64,000 nt of DNA, taken from the NCBI RefSeq assembly GCF_014385005.1, contig NZ_JACRSZ010000001.1, positions 744,001 through 808,000 on the forward strand. Direction: 5' to 3'. The DNA comes from Jingyaoa shaoxingensis. GTDB lineage: Bacteria > Bacillota > Clostridia > Lachnospirales > Lachnospiraceae. Each line of letters opens with the position of its first letter. The first letter of the stretch is position 1. Shown in pieces: positions 52,290-61,310 of this stretch. The translations under genes and the position numbers were made by a program. Under the pieces are notes generated by a model. It ran no database searches, was not told the DNA's origin, and was given only the letters and a program-made list of their open reading frames with translations.

Positions 52290-53201
52290 TCACTGCACTG
52301 TTCTCGCTTTACATCCACATATCTTCAGTTTTTTCACATAATCATAAAATTGCTTATGCAGTTCCCTCATTTCGTCTGGTGCCTTCACAGCATGTTGATA
52401 CATGAATTTATCTCCAAAGCTACTTTCGAATGTAATAGCAAGCATAATCGTAAGAATTGGTAATGGTAAAAAGCGAAAAATATTCATTTTTCCAGGCGAC
52501 AACCTACCTGACTGTTTCTGCAAAAAGGTAAAATTTTTTTTTAATCTTCTTGCTGTTTTCTTCATGGTCTTCCAATCTCTTCCTGCTCTTTCTGGACAGT
52601 CAGCTTCATAATATGCATCTGCAATCGGCACCACCATGGCAAGATGACACAGCTGCCACATATGCATATCCTTTACTTCCTGATATGGAATATGAGCATG
52701 TCTCAATATCTCTGAAAACTGTTTTGTTCTTTCGGATTTATTTCCTGATATTTCTGCAAATGTTGTCGGCTGAATAAGCCTCGGCGTGAGTGCTGCATCA
52801 AGTATGCCATCATCATTTATACTTCCGCCTGCTCCCGGAAAAGCCGGTAATATTCTTCCTGTTCCTACAATGTCTTCCCATTTTTTATAACTGTCCAGTG
52901 AATTTACCATTGTAACAATGGTATTGCTTTTATAATTTTTCAATTCCGAAAGTGCTTCATACAGCTGATTCTCCCGGACAGTCAGTAAAACAAAATCATA
53001 AATATCATCGTTTGAAGCTTCTCCGAGAATCTTAATTTTCGCCTTTATTATGTTCTGATCTTTCTTATAAAGTAATCCATTATTTTTTAGGACTTCAAGT
53101 CTTTTTCCTCTGGCATAAATACTTGTATCATAACCTGCTTCTGCCAATAAAGCCGCATACAAAGAACCAATCACGCCTGCACCATAAATTAATATTCTCA
53201 T
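52290..53201 (-). CDS. Ketopantoate reductase-like (ApbA/PanE family) oxidoreductase
   Basis: 303-residue NAD(P)-binding protein. A Rossmann start MRILIYGAGVIGSLYAALLA (GxGxxG) and DFVLLTVRENQLYEAL follow the ApbA/PanE pattern. The C-terminal domain diverges (basic region KKTARRLKKNF near 225, a hydrophobic stretch near 250), so the substrate is probably not ketopantoate. The start ATG has AGGA nine bases upstream. A GTTAG-N6-CTAAC palindrome lies about 47 bp upstream, shared with the ABC transporter genes. Confidence 0.75.
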   Translation of the reverse strand: MRILIYGAGVIGSLYAALLAEAGYDTSIYARGKRLEVLKNNGLLYKKDQNIIKAKIKILGEASNDDIYDFVLLTVRENQLYEALSELKNYKSNTIVTMVNSLDSYKKWEDIVGTGRILPAFPGAGGSINDDGILDAALTPRLIQPTTFAEISGNKSERTKQFSEILRHAHIPYQEVKDMHMWQLCHLAMVVPIADAYYEADCPERAGRDWKTMKKTARRLKKNFTFLQKQSGRLSPGKMNIFRFLPLPILTIMLAITFESSFGDKFMYQHAVKAPDEMRELHKQFYDYVKKLKICGCKARTVQ

Positions 53202-53247
53202 AGAAATCCGTCCTCTTTTCATTTTCAAGAAAACTGCAAATTCTTAT

Positions 53248-53263
53248 GTTAGTAAAGTCTAAC
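53248..53263 (-). promoter_or_regulatory. GTTAG-N6-CTAAC palindrome upstream of reductase gene
   Basis: Perfect 5-bp half-sites, same spacing as 56884-56899. Candidate operator for a metal-dependent repressor. Confidence 0.55.
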
Positions 53264-53274
53264 TCTCATTTTCT

Positions 53275-53315
53275 AAAAAACCGTGTGAAAACAAAACTGT
53301 AATTCCACACGGTTT
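53275..53315 (-). terminator. Intrinsic terminator of the ABC half-transporter operon
   Basis: AAACCGTGTG / CACACGGTTT stem, followed on the minus strand by a run of T, about 105 bp past the stop of the last ABC gene. Confidence 0.88.
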
Positions 53316-53420
53316 CTTTTCTTATGCATTCAGTATATCACTTTTACCTGGTTTATCAACCAGATTTTAGTCAAAACTAACTGATGCAATCTTGTATTTT
53401 TGATGTACTAAATTGACTGC

Positions 53421-55130
53421 TCAAAAATTCTGCTTTTTCCAAAGCTCGTGATAAGCAGAACTTGAATGAAGCAGTTGAGAATGGGTTCCTCTCGCGGTTA
53501 TCTGACCATCCTCAATCATAAGTATCTGGTCAGCTTCCATTATTGCCGAAAGCTTGTGTGCAATCACAACAAGCGTTTTTCCCTTTACCATTTCGTTTAT
53601 CGCCTGTTGAATATAGGCCTCATTATCGGGGTCAATGCTGGCAGTTGCTTCATCGAGTAAAACTATGGGAGCGTCCTTAAGTATCGCTCTCGCAATAGAT
53701 ATTCGCTGCTTTTCTCCTCCAGAGAGTGTCGAGCCACCTTCCCCTATCACCGTGTCATAGCTATTTTCAAGAGCGGATATAAACTCATGGCAGCGAGCCT
53801 TTTTGCAGGCTTCAATAACCTCTTCCTTCGTTGCACCTTTTTTTCCAAAAGCAATGTTATTGAAAATGGTATCGTTAAAAAGATACACATTTTGAAAAAC
53901 CACGCTTATATTTTCAAGGAGGCTTTCCGTTGTCATTGCTTTAATATCTGTTCCTCCAATACTTACCGTACCCGAATCAGTGTCCCAGAAACGGGCAATA
54001 AGATTTACGATGGTGCTTTTTCCGCAACCACTTTTTCCAACAAGTGCTGTCATACTGTGCTGTGGTATATGAAAACTCATATCCTTGATAACAGCCGATT
54101 CATTGTATCCGAATGTGACATTTTTAAAGTCAATATCAAAATTATTGAGCTTGACTGTTTTTCCACTATTGTCCATCAATTCAGTCTGCCTTATTCTGTC
54201 ATAACGGTCAAGAGAAGCATCTGCAACTCTGAATGCAGTTATATTGATAAGCGCAAGCATTGGAGCTGCAAGTTCAAAAGCAAAAACTGACATTGCAATA
54301 ACAAAGGGGATCTCCATTCCGCCGTTAAGGCCAACATATCCGCAGATAAAAATAACTGCTGAAATGCAAAGTCCTGTCATACACTGTGCTACGATAACTG
54401 GCATTGAAAAACGTTTTTCAAATTTTATCTGAGCTTCGGTGAGCTTCAGAAAATCCTCCGAGGTCGCTTTGTGGCTTTTTCCTGCAAGATTAAATGCCTT
54501 TACAACAGGCATTCCCTTTATATATTCAATGACCGTTCCAACCAACTTGTTCTGTGCCTCCTGCTGATTTGCAGCCTCTTCCGAAGCAACCCGGTGAGCC
54601 GCAGCGAATGCAGCAAAAAACAATGCCGTTGTAACTGCCATAGCCAAAGCCACCCATATATTGAGCACAAGAAGAAAAACGAAAGATATGCCGATACCGA
54701 TAACAGAAGTTGTTATTTTTCCCAGGGTATCCATTCCATGTTCTTCCACAAAGGAAATATCATTTGTAATGACAGAGGTAACGTTGCCAATATTATCCTC
54801 GGAAAAAAATCCCATTGGAAAGCGCTTTATCCTGTCGCCAAAGTTCATACGCTCACGGGCAAATATTTCATATCCCACACCAGACTGGTTTATATCTGTC
54901 AGGTAGCGGCATATCATTCTGAGAATAACACCTGCAAAAATACCAGTAAAAGTGATAATAATACTATTTTTACCGAAGTTACCGTCCATTATAGTCATAA
55001 GCACATACAGCAGCATACATATCGGAACATTCGAGGCAAGACTTTCAAAAAATGAAAGTACATAAGCACGGTCAAGTTTTTTGCGGTATTCACCTGAAAG
55101 TCCCATTATTCTCTTTATGAACTTAAACAT
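53421..55130 (-). CDS. ABC half-transporter (IrtB/YbtQ-like), second of pair
   Basis: 569-residue protein with an exporter-fold transmembrane domain (six helices, about 20-300) fused to an ATPase (about 330-569): Walker A GKSGCGKST, signature LSGGEKQR, Walker B IVLLDEATASID. It resembles the siderophore ABC pair IrtAB/YbtPQ, which import metal-siderophores despite the exporter fold. It overlaps the partner gene by 8 bp, indicating a heterodimer. Neighbouring AraC and Nik/Opp-type genes support metal uptake (inference); an ordinary peptide or drug exporter cannot be excluded. Confidence 0.8.
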   Translation of the reverse strand: MFKFIKRIMGLSGEYRKKLDRAYVLSFFESLASNVPICMLLYVLMTIMDGNFGKNSIIITFTGIFAGVILRMICRYLTDINQSGVGYEIFARERMNFGDRIKRFPMGFFSEDNIGNVTSVITNDISFVEEHGMDTLGKITTSVIGIGISFVFLLVLNIWVALAMAVTTALFFAAFAAAHRVASEEAANQQEAQNKLVGTVIEYIKGMPVVKAFNLAGKSHKATSEDFLKLTEAQIKFEKRFSMPVIVAQCMTGLCISAVIFICGYVGLNGGMEIPFVIAMSVFAFELAAPMLALINITAFRVADASLDRYDRIRQTELMDNSGKTVKLNNFDIDFKNVTFGYNESAVIKDMSFHIPQHSMTALVGKSGCGKSTIVNLIARFWDTDSGTVSIGGTDIKAMTTESLLENISVVFQNVYLFNDTIFNNIAFGKKGATKEEVIEACKKARCHEFISALENSYDTVIGEGGSTLSGGEKQRISIARAILKDAPIVLLDEATASIDPDNEAYIQQAINEMVKGKTLVVIAHKLSAIMEADQILMIEDGQITARGTHSQLLHSSSAYHELWKKQNF

Positions 55131-56868
55131 TTTCAGAATCCTCCTTTACAGCGATGTTCCAATTACCGGCTTCAAGGCTCATCTGCCACAGCCTGCGGTA
55201 AATACTGCTGCTTTCCATAAGCTCATCATGAGTTCCATTTGCAGAGGCTCTGCCACTTTCAAGCACGACTATATTATCAGCATCTGCGATAGTCCAGAGT
55301 CTGTGCGCTATCATAATGACAGTTCTGCCCTTTGTAAGTTCATTAAGAGCATTTGTTATAAGTTCCTCGTTTTCCGCATCGGTATATGCAGTGGCTTCAT
55401 CAAGAATTATTATAGGCGCATTTTTCAGTATTGCTCTTGCAATGGTTATGCGCTGACGCTCGCCTCCGGAAAGCTTTCCTCCAAGCACGCCAACTTCAGT
55501 ATCATAGCCATGAGGAAGTTTTGAAATAAAGTCGTGGCAGGCAGCAGCTTTTGCCGCAGCTATCATTTCATCCATTGTTGCGTCTTTTTTTCCCATGCGA
55601 AGATTATCAGCAATCGTCCCCCTGAAAAGGAAATTATCCTGCGCAACATAGGCTGTCATACTCATAAGCGTATCAAAAGTATATTCACGAATGTCACGTC
55701 CGTCGATGGTTATGCTTCCATCCGAAACGTCCCAATAATGAACGGTAAGTCTTGCTGCAGTAGATTTTCCACTGCCCGATTCACCAACAAGAGCCGTTTT
55801 TTTCCCCTGCTCTGCTTTAAAGCTCACATTTTTAAGAACATCCCTGTCCTTATATGCAAATGTAACATTTTTAAATTCTACATCATAGCTTTCTGGAAGC
55901 TCGGAAATATTTCCAGAATGAACGTCTTCCGCGCTGTAAAGAGCTTCAAGCTGCTTTACAGTGTAATCCACCTGTGGAAACATTGGGAAGAAATTTATGA
56001 CTCTCGTAAGCGGTCCGCTCATACTGAGATCAAGCATAAGAACAAAAATCCATGTGTTAAGATCAAGCGTGCCATTGTAATACATTATCGCACCGACAGG
56101 CAATGTGAGCAGAACCGTGCATGGCATTCCAGCGTAAACCAGCGACATTGAACGCCAGCTTTCCCTGAACCAGTCAAGGGTAAATACTTTATAATTCTCC
56201 ACCGTATCAGAATATTTTTTAAATGAGCTTGTGGTCTGTCCAAAGATCTTTATTACTTCCATTCCCGAAACATACTCAACAACGGCATTGTTGAGTTTTG
56301 CTCCAGATTCATAATAAAGCGGCATTTTTTTCATTCCTGATTTCATCATTATTCCCATTCCGATGATTCCGAACGGCAACGATGCAAGTGAGAGCAGCCC
56401 CATTCTCCAATCTGTCACAAAAATCACTGCCAGCACAATAAACGGCATAACAAGATTGGGTATCCCCTCCGGAAGCATATGTGCAAGCATAAGCTCAATC
56501 CGTCCTATTTCTTCCACAAAGCTTTTCTTGTATTTTCCTGTTCCACCATCTGCAACCTCGCCCAGTGGCTGATGCATAAGCTCATCAGCAAGCTTTACGC
56601 GCATATTGTAAAGCGTTCCGAACGCTCCCTCGTGGGAAAGATTGAGTCCCTCTCCGTAAAGGATATACTTTGCCGTAAAGCAAATCAATATAAGCGCAGA
56701 TGTTCTCACAACATCTGCCATTGCCGCAGCTTCACTAATGTATTTCCCGATAAGACCGCTTATCAGAAAATACGGCACAACCCCTATGGGAACGCTTATC
56801 GAGATAAGTGCAAGTGCTGTAAAAATGTGTCGTCTGTACTTTCCCGCATACTTTAATATAGATGCCAT
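55123..56868 (-). CDS. ABC half-transporter (IrtA/YbtP-like), first of pair
   Basis: 581-residue exporter-fold ABC protein. Six membrane helices (about 15-300, with LISISVPIGVVPYFLISGLI) and an ATPase with GESGSGKST, LSGGERQR and IIILDEATAYTD. I start at MASILKYAGKYRR because AGGAGGAG precedes that ATG; the longer frame would run through the operator. Forms the presumed heterodimer with the next gene. A GTTAG-N6-CTAAC palindrome lies 16 bp upstream of the start and a terminator of the AraC gene just before that. Confidence 0.8.
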   Translation of the reverse strand: MASILKYAGKYRRHIFTALALISISVPIGVVPYFLISGLIGKYISEAAAMADVVRTSALILICFTAKYILYGEGLNLSHEGAFGTLYNMRVKLADELMHQPLGEVADGGTGKYKKSFVEEIGRIELMLAHMLPEGIPNLVMPFIVLAVIFVTDWRMGLLSLASLPFGIIGMGIMMKSGMKKMPLYYESGAKLNNAVVEYVSGMEVIKIFGQTTSSFKKYSDTVENYKVFTLDWFRESWRSMSLVYAGMPCTVLLTLPVGAIMYYNGTLDLNTWIFVLMLDLSMSGPLTRVINFFPMFPQVDYTVKQLEALYSAEDVHSGNISELPESYDVEFKNVTFAYKDRDVLKNVSFKAEQGKKTALVGESGSGKSTAARLTVHYWDVSDGSITIDGRDIREYTFDTLMSMTAYVAQDNFLFRGTIADNLRMGKKDATMDEMIAAAKAAACHDFISKLPHGYDTEVGVLGGKLSGGERQRITIARAILKNAPIIILDEATAYTDAENEELITNALNELTKGRTVIMIAHRLWTIADADNIVVLESGRASANGTHDELMESSSIYRRLWQMSLEAGNWNIAVKEDSENV

Positions 56869-56883
56869 TTCGCTCCTCCTCTT

Positions 56884-56899
56884 GTTAGCATTAGCTAAC
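56884..56899 (-). promoter_or_regulatory. GTTAG-N6-CTAAC palindrome before the ABC pair
   Basis: GTTAGCATTAGCTAAC, between the upstream terminator and the ribosome site. Half-sites resemble DtxR-type boxes, though the spacing is wider than in Corynebacterium. Binding here would block elongation into the ABC genes. Confidence 0.55.
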
Positions 56900-56910
56900 C
56901 AACATAAAAT

Positions 56911-56936
56911 AAAAAAGGCACACTTTTTCATGTACC
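56911..56936 (-). terminator. Terminator after the AraC-type gene
   Basis: GGTACA / TGTGCC stem (one G-T pair), then TTTTTT on the minus strand, 33 bp past the AraC stop. The ABC pair lies just beyond, so read-through would couple them. Confidence 0.7.
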
Positions 56937-56968
56937 TCTTAATATTACAGATTTAAGACTTCTTTTTT

Positions 56969-57970
56969 CTACTCCGAAAAGCGTTTTTTTTGCTCCGAAG
57001 CATTATTTTTCATTCTCCGGCGATATTCAAGCGGAGAATAACCGTAAACCGCACGGAATGCCGAAGCAAACTTGCTTTGATTGCCGTATCCGACAAGATG
57101 CGCAACGTCTCCGACACTCATTTCCGTGCGTCCTGAAAGAAGTTCCGCCGCATATCGAAGCTTTTTTGCTCTGATATAAGCACCTGTCGGCTGACCGTAA
57201 AGACGTTTAAAGCAACTGCTGAGATTTGTTTCAGAAATGCAGAATTTTGATGCAAGTTCGCCTACCGTGATCTCATCAATAAAGTGAAGATTTATGTAAG
57301 CGTATACTTCCTTTACTGCCTCTGCGACCGCATGGGAAAAGCTTGGCAGACGCTCCTGACATTCATAACCGCTCGCATTTATAAAGCACAAAAGCTCCAG
57401 AGTTTTCAGCACCATATAAGGCTTTCTTATCTCTTCATTAATATGATACAGTTCAGAGAAAATATGCTCAAGAGCAGGTTTGGCTCTTATAAAAAAGGTC
57501 GGTGAATTGCTGAATAAACGCTCCGAAATGCGTTTAAGATCAATTCTTGCTTCGGGTATGCGCTTGTCTATGACAGGCTGTGCCTTTTCAATGTCAATCA
57601 TAATAGAAATGCCTCTGTATTTTCCGTAAGGAATATGTGAAGATACAAACTGTGAGCCATTTGTATCACTGATTGCAAGATCTCCGCTGCTTAAGAAGCC
57701 AATTTCACCTGTTTCAAGCTCAAATTCAAAGCATCCTTCGTTACAGTAATTTATCTGAATAAACCCTGGAACGGGCGGAGTGTCCTGCCAGCATGATTTC
57801 ATATCAAGGACATCATAGGACATAAGTATTCCATTCATGACTTCATAAACGTGCATGATTCCTTTTCCGCTTCCATCAGAATCAGAAAGATAATAGATCG
57901 TGCAGTTCTTTCCGTCTTCTTCTCCTGCAAATTTGTAGTTTCTCCATGTTTCGGGATTTATCTTTTTCAT
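56969..57970 (-). CDS. AraC family regulator (YbtA/PchR-like)
   Basis: 333-residue regulator. N-terminal sensor (about 1-210, GFIQINYCNEGCFEFELETG) and C-terminal DNA-binding domain with ITVGELASKFCISETNLSSC and VGDVAHLVGYGNQSKFASAF, ending SPLEYRRR. The layout resembles regulators that sense metal-siderophore complexes. AAGGAG lies five bases before the chosen ATG. It lies between the Nik/Opp-type operon and the ABC pair, the natural candidate to control both. Confidence 0.88.
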   Translation of the reverse strand: MKKINPETWRNYKFAGEEDGKNCTIYYLSDSDGSGKGIMHVYEVMNGILMSYDVLDMKSCWQDTPPVPGFIQINYCNEGCFEFELETGEIGFLSSGDLAISDTNGSQFVSSHIPYGKYRGISIMIDIEKAQPVIDKRIPEARIDLKRISERLFSNSPTFFIRAKPALEHIFSELYHINEEIRKPYMVLKTLELLCFINASGYECQERLPSFSHAVAEAVKEVYAYINLHFIDEITVGELASKFCISETNLSSCFKRLYGQPTGAYIRAKKLRYAAELLSGRTEMSVGDVAHLVGYGNQSKFASAFRAVYGYSPLEYRRRMKNNASEQKKRFSE

Positions 57971-57993
57971 AAATTCTCCTTGCATACAAATAC

Positions 57994-58027
57994 GCTGCAC
58001 ATCTGTTATTTCTGACAGATATGCAGC
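57994..58027. terminator. Hairpin between binding protein and AraC gene
   Basis: GCTGCA-ATCTGT pairs with ACAGAT-TGCAGC around an eight-base loop. No T-run; possible processing or stability element. Confidence 0.55.
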
Positions 58028-58035
58028 TGATAGTC

Positions 58036-59709
58036 TTATTTAAGGTCTAGTCCACTCACTTCAACATACTGGCTGTCTGAGCAGAATTCATAGCCGTTTA
58101 TCTTATCACTGTTCCATGCGGCAAGTTCAACCGTGTTTGCAAACGGAACGCAGAGAGCTTCATCTGGAATCGTTGTGAGAATCGTATTGTATATCTCACT
58201 TATACGGCTTTCATCAGCGGAGCAGTCAAGCTCGGAAACAATCCCCTCAGGCAGGAATTCAGCAAACTGTACCGCAACGGGATCTGCGCTGACTGTTGGA
58301 TCCATATTGGTAACGACCGTGAACGGATCAAACGAACCACCGTAAGTACGATAGTGGATAATATCATATTCACCATTCATCGAAGCTTCATAATAGGTCA
58401 TCATATCCATATCAGAAACATTTACCTTGAAGCCAACCTTGCCAAGCTGAGAAGCAATCGCAAGCATACCATCACCGATGCTTCCGTAATCGCTTGTGTA
58501 AAGCATAGTCAATTCAAGTGGAGTTCCATCCTTGTCCCTTATGCCGTCACCATCGGAATCCGTCCATCCAGCTTCATCCAGAAGTTGTGCAGCCTTATCC
58601 GGATCATAGCTGTAAACAGTTGCCTCCACATCACAGTAAGGCTTTGATTCGCTGAAAAGAGTATCGGCAGGTGTCATTGTTCCCCGGAAAACATCGTTTG
58701 ATATGGAATCCTTGTCAATTGCGTATTCAACGGCAAGACGCACATTTTTATCATCAAATGGCTCTTTTGCCATATTGAAGCCTATATAATTTGTAAGAGT
58801 AGGCTCATCATTGATTGCTGTGCCGAAAGAGCTGTCTGCGGAAAGTTCGGTGTAAGCATCCGCGCTGAGTCTTGCTGCACCTGTTATAGCATCTATTTCA
58901 CCACTTCTGAGTGCGAGCACCTTTGCATCATTATCCGGAATGACCTTTATCTTGAAAGTATCAGCCTCAGGAGTCTCACCCCAGTAATATGGATTGCGGA
59001 CAAAGGTATAAACACTTCCGTCGAAGTCTCCCTGATACATATATGGTCCTGTTCCCATGGTCATTGTCTGAAAATCATCGGCTTTATATGTAAGGTCATC
59101 GTTAAAACCATTTGGATTTACAATACCGAGAGGATTGCAGGTGGAAAGGTCGTTGAGTGTGCCATAGTAAGGCTGGGTGAGCTTTATAACAACAGTGGAT
59201 TCATCAGGAGCTTCAATCGTGTCAATGACCGTCATGAGTTTTCCATATGAACCGATATACGCTCCAAGGTTCACCGCTGCAGCTTCAAGGCTCTTTTTTA
59301 CTGCAGTCGCATCGCAAGGAGTTCCATCGGAGAATTTAATGCCATCTCTAAGGGTAAAGGTATATTCCTTTCCATCCTCACTCACGTCCCATTTTTCCGC
59401 AAGACTGCCCTTATATTCGCCATCTTCATAAACAACGAGAGTATCGTAAAAATTATGTCCCCAGTAAGATATTCCATAATTCGAAGACATTCCGCCATGA
59501 ACGACAGCATAAAATCCTGCATCAAACGTCCAACTCTCGCAAAGAGTTACGCTTTTATTTTCCTCTGACTGGCTGGCATCACTGTTAGCTGCTGAAGTTT
59601 TTGAATCACTCGTTTCGGATGCAATGTCCGCACTGGCGCAGACAGCCATCGCCGTATTTGTACAAATCGAAAGTGCCGCAGCCACAGCAAAAAACATTTT
59701 CATTTTCAT
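58036..59709 (-). CDS. Nickel/peptide-type extracellular binding protein (SBP_bac_5)
   Basis: 557-residue binding protein of the NikA/OppA/CntA class. Signal peptide (about 1-24), a Ser/Asp-rich spacer (about 27-50), then the SBP_bac_5 body: SLAEKWDVSEDGKEYTFTLR, GIKFSDGTPCDA, PYYWGETPEAD and a calcium-loop-like DSDGDGIRDKDG. The Cys near 24 (AMAVC) is not a good lipobox. The start ATG is nine bases after AAAGGA. Unusually it is the last gene of its operon, 34 bp after the ATPase gene. Ligand inferred as a metal-chelate or short peptide. Confidence 0.88.
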   Translation of the reverse strand: MKMKMFFAVAAALSICTNTAMAVCASADIASETSDSKTSAANSDASQSEENKSVTLCESWTFDAGFYAVVHGGMSSNYGISYWGHNFYDTLVVYEDGEYKGSLAEKWDVSEDGKEYTFTLRDGIKFSDGTPCDATAVKKSLEAAAVNLGAYIGSYGKLMTVIDTIEAPDESTVVIKLTQPYYGTLNDLSTCNPLGIVNPNGFNDDLTYKADDFQTMTMGTGPYMYQGDFDGSVYTFVRNPYYWGETPEADTFKIKVIPDNDAKVLALRSGEIDAITGAARLSADAYTELSADSSFGTAINDEPTLTNYIGFNMAKEPFDDKNVRLAVEYAIDKDSISNDVFRGTMTPADTLFSESKPYCDVEATVYSYDPDKAAQLLDEAGWTDSDGDGIRDKDGTPLELTMLYTSDYGSIGDGMLAIASQLGKVGFKVNVSDMDMMTYYEASMNGEYDIIHYRTYGGSFDPFTVVTNMDPTVSADPVAVQFAEFLPEGIVSELDCSADESRISEIYNTILTTIPDEALCVPFANTVELAAWNSDKINGYEFCSDSQYVEVSGLDLK

Positions 59710-59743
59710 AATTTTTTCCTTTCTATTGAGAATTTGATATATA

Positions 59744-60541
59744 TTAACCGTTTTTAACGGAAATATCATATTTTTTTATTCCTGATGACGAGGAACTTAT
59801 AAGTGTTTTTGCATATTCACTTTTAAATACCTTTATATCCCCTGAATAGTTTACAGATTCAAGTATCCTGCCACTTTTCATAACGGCTATCCTCTGTGAT
59901 ATGTAGAGAGCTGCATCTATATCGTGAGTGATAAGCAGGCAGCCTTTTCCCGAGTTTTTCTGTATCTTTATGAGCAGATCCAGAACATTTTTTCTGACAA
60001 CTGCATCAAGTCCGCTGACGGCCTCATCAAAAATTATATAATCAGGATCTGCGGCAAGCGCACGGGCAATACATACTCTCTTCTGCTGTCCTCCCGAAAG
60101 CTCTCCCGAGCGCTGTGAAAGAATACTTTTGGGAAGTTCCATTTGTTCAATAAACTTTTCAACTGTTTTCCTTTCTTCATCTCTCGGGCATTTTTTTAAA
60201 TTTTTTATTGGTTCTGCAATACTTTCATATACAGAAAAACGTGGGTCAAGAGCAGCTCTGCTGTTTTGAAGAACAAGCTGGAGTTTTGCACAGATAACCT
60301 TATTTTTTCTTCGCAGCCTGGGAGTCAGACTCTCGCCGTCACATACAACCGTTCCGCTGTCGGGAGAAATAAGTCCTGAAATTATCCTTACAAGAGTGGT
60401 CTTTCCCGAGCCACTTTCTCCTACAAGAGAGCAAAACTCGTTTTTATCCAGAAAAAAACTCACATTATCGACTGCGTTGAATTTTTTTCCGTCTTTGAAA
60501 AAGCATTTGGTAATATTATTTGCCGTTAAAATATATCTCAC
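59744..60541 (-). CDS. ABC transporter ATPase (NikE/OppF-like)
   Basis: 265-residue ATPase: Walker A GESGSGKTT, Q-loop LQLVLQNSRAALDPR, signature LSGGQQKR and Walker B YIIFDEAVSGLD. The NSRAALDPR stretch is typical of OppF/NikE-type subunits. It follows the NikD-like gene by one base. Energises uptake together with that subunit. Confidence 0.9.
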   Translation of the reverse strand: MRYILTANNITKCFFKDGKKFNAVDNVSFFLDKNEFCSLVGESGSGKTTLVRIISGLISPDSGTVVCDGESLTPRLRRKNKVICAKLQLVLQNSRAALDPRFSVYESIAEPIKNLKKCPRDEERKTVEKFIEQMELPKSILSQRSGELSGGQQKRVCIARALAADPDYIIFDEAVSGLDAVVRKNVLDLLIKIQKNSGKGCLLITHDIDAALYISQRIAVMKSGRILESVNYSGDIKVFKSEYAKTLISSSSSGIKKYDISVKNG

Positions 60542-60542
60542 C

Positions 60543-61310
60543 TCATATCAGCAGAGCAGCATTAAGCAGCTCCTTTGTATATTCATTTTCAGGAGCGGCA
60601 ATTATCTTCTCTATGTTGCCCTGCTCCACAAAAACACCGTTTTTCATTATATAAGCATATCCACCGAAACGATCTGCCACAGCAAAATCATGAGTTATCA
60701 TTATAACAGCTGCGCTGCCGCACAGGCCTTTGAGCAGATTCGTGACTGCTATTCTATGCTCTGCATCAAGGGCAGTGGTAGGCTCGTCTGCAATGATCAG
60801 CTTAGGGTGGTTTATGATTGCTGCAGCCACAGCTGCTCTTTGCAGCATTCCACCTGAAAGCATATAAGGATAACTTGACCATATCGCTTTGCATTGTTCC
60901 AAGCCAGCCCTATGCATAGCTTCAAAAACAGCATTTTGAGCGGCTTTGACACTGCTTTTGTTATGAATTCTATATGTTTCCGCGAGCTGATTTCCAAGTT
61001 TGCAGGAAGGATCAAAGGATGTCATTGGATTTTGGGGGATAAGTGCAATATCACTTCCGTAAAGTTTTCTTCGTTTCTTTGCATCCGCCGACATAATATC
61101 TTTTCCCTCAAAAAATATCTGTCCTGATACATCAAAATTATATCTGTTCGTAAGACCGAACAGTGTACGGCATATCATTGTTTTTCCGCTGCCCGACTGA
61201 CCAAGAATCAGAAGCGGTTCGCCTTCATCAACGGAAAGATTAATCCCATTAACAACCTTTACTCCACTGCTTTTTACTTTTACAGAAAGCTCTTTTATTT
61301 CAAGCAGCAT
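60543..61310 (-). CDS. ABC transporter ATPase (NikD/OppD-like)
   Basis: 255-residue ATPase: Walker A GQSGSGKTM, IPQNPMTSFDP, a degenerate signature LSGGMLQR and Walker B IIADEPTTALD, in NikD/OppD order. It immediately follows the NikC-like permease gene. Ends in the conserved EYTKELLNA region. Confidence 0.9.
   Translation of the reverse strand: MLLEIKELSVKVKSSGVKVVNGINLSVDEGEPLLILGQSGSGKTMICRTLFGLTNRYNFDVSGQIFFEGKDIMSADAKKRRKLYGSDIALIPQNPMTSFDPSCKLGNQLAETYRIHNKSSVKAAQNAVFEAMHRAGLEQCKAIWSSYPYMLSGGMLQRAAVAAAIINHPKLIIADEPTTALDAEHRIAVTNLLKGLCGSAAVIMITHDFAVADRFGGYAYIMKNGVFVEQGNIEKIIAAPENEYTKELLNAALLI

Noticed and set aside
53421..56868. Multidrug or lantibiotic ABC exporter
   Set aside because: Not excluded, but the AraC neighbour, the Nik/Opp-type importer and the shared palindrome with feoAB favour metal uptake; no peptide precursor or modification gene is seen.
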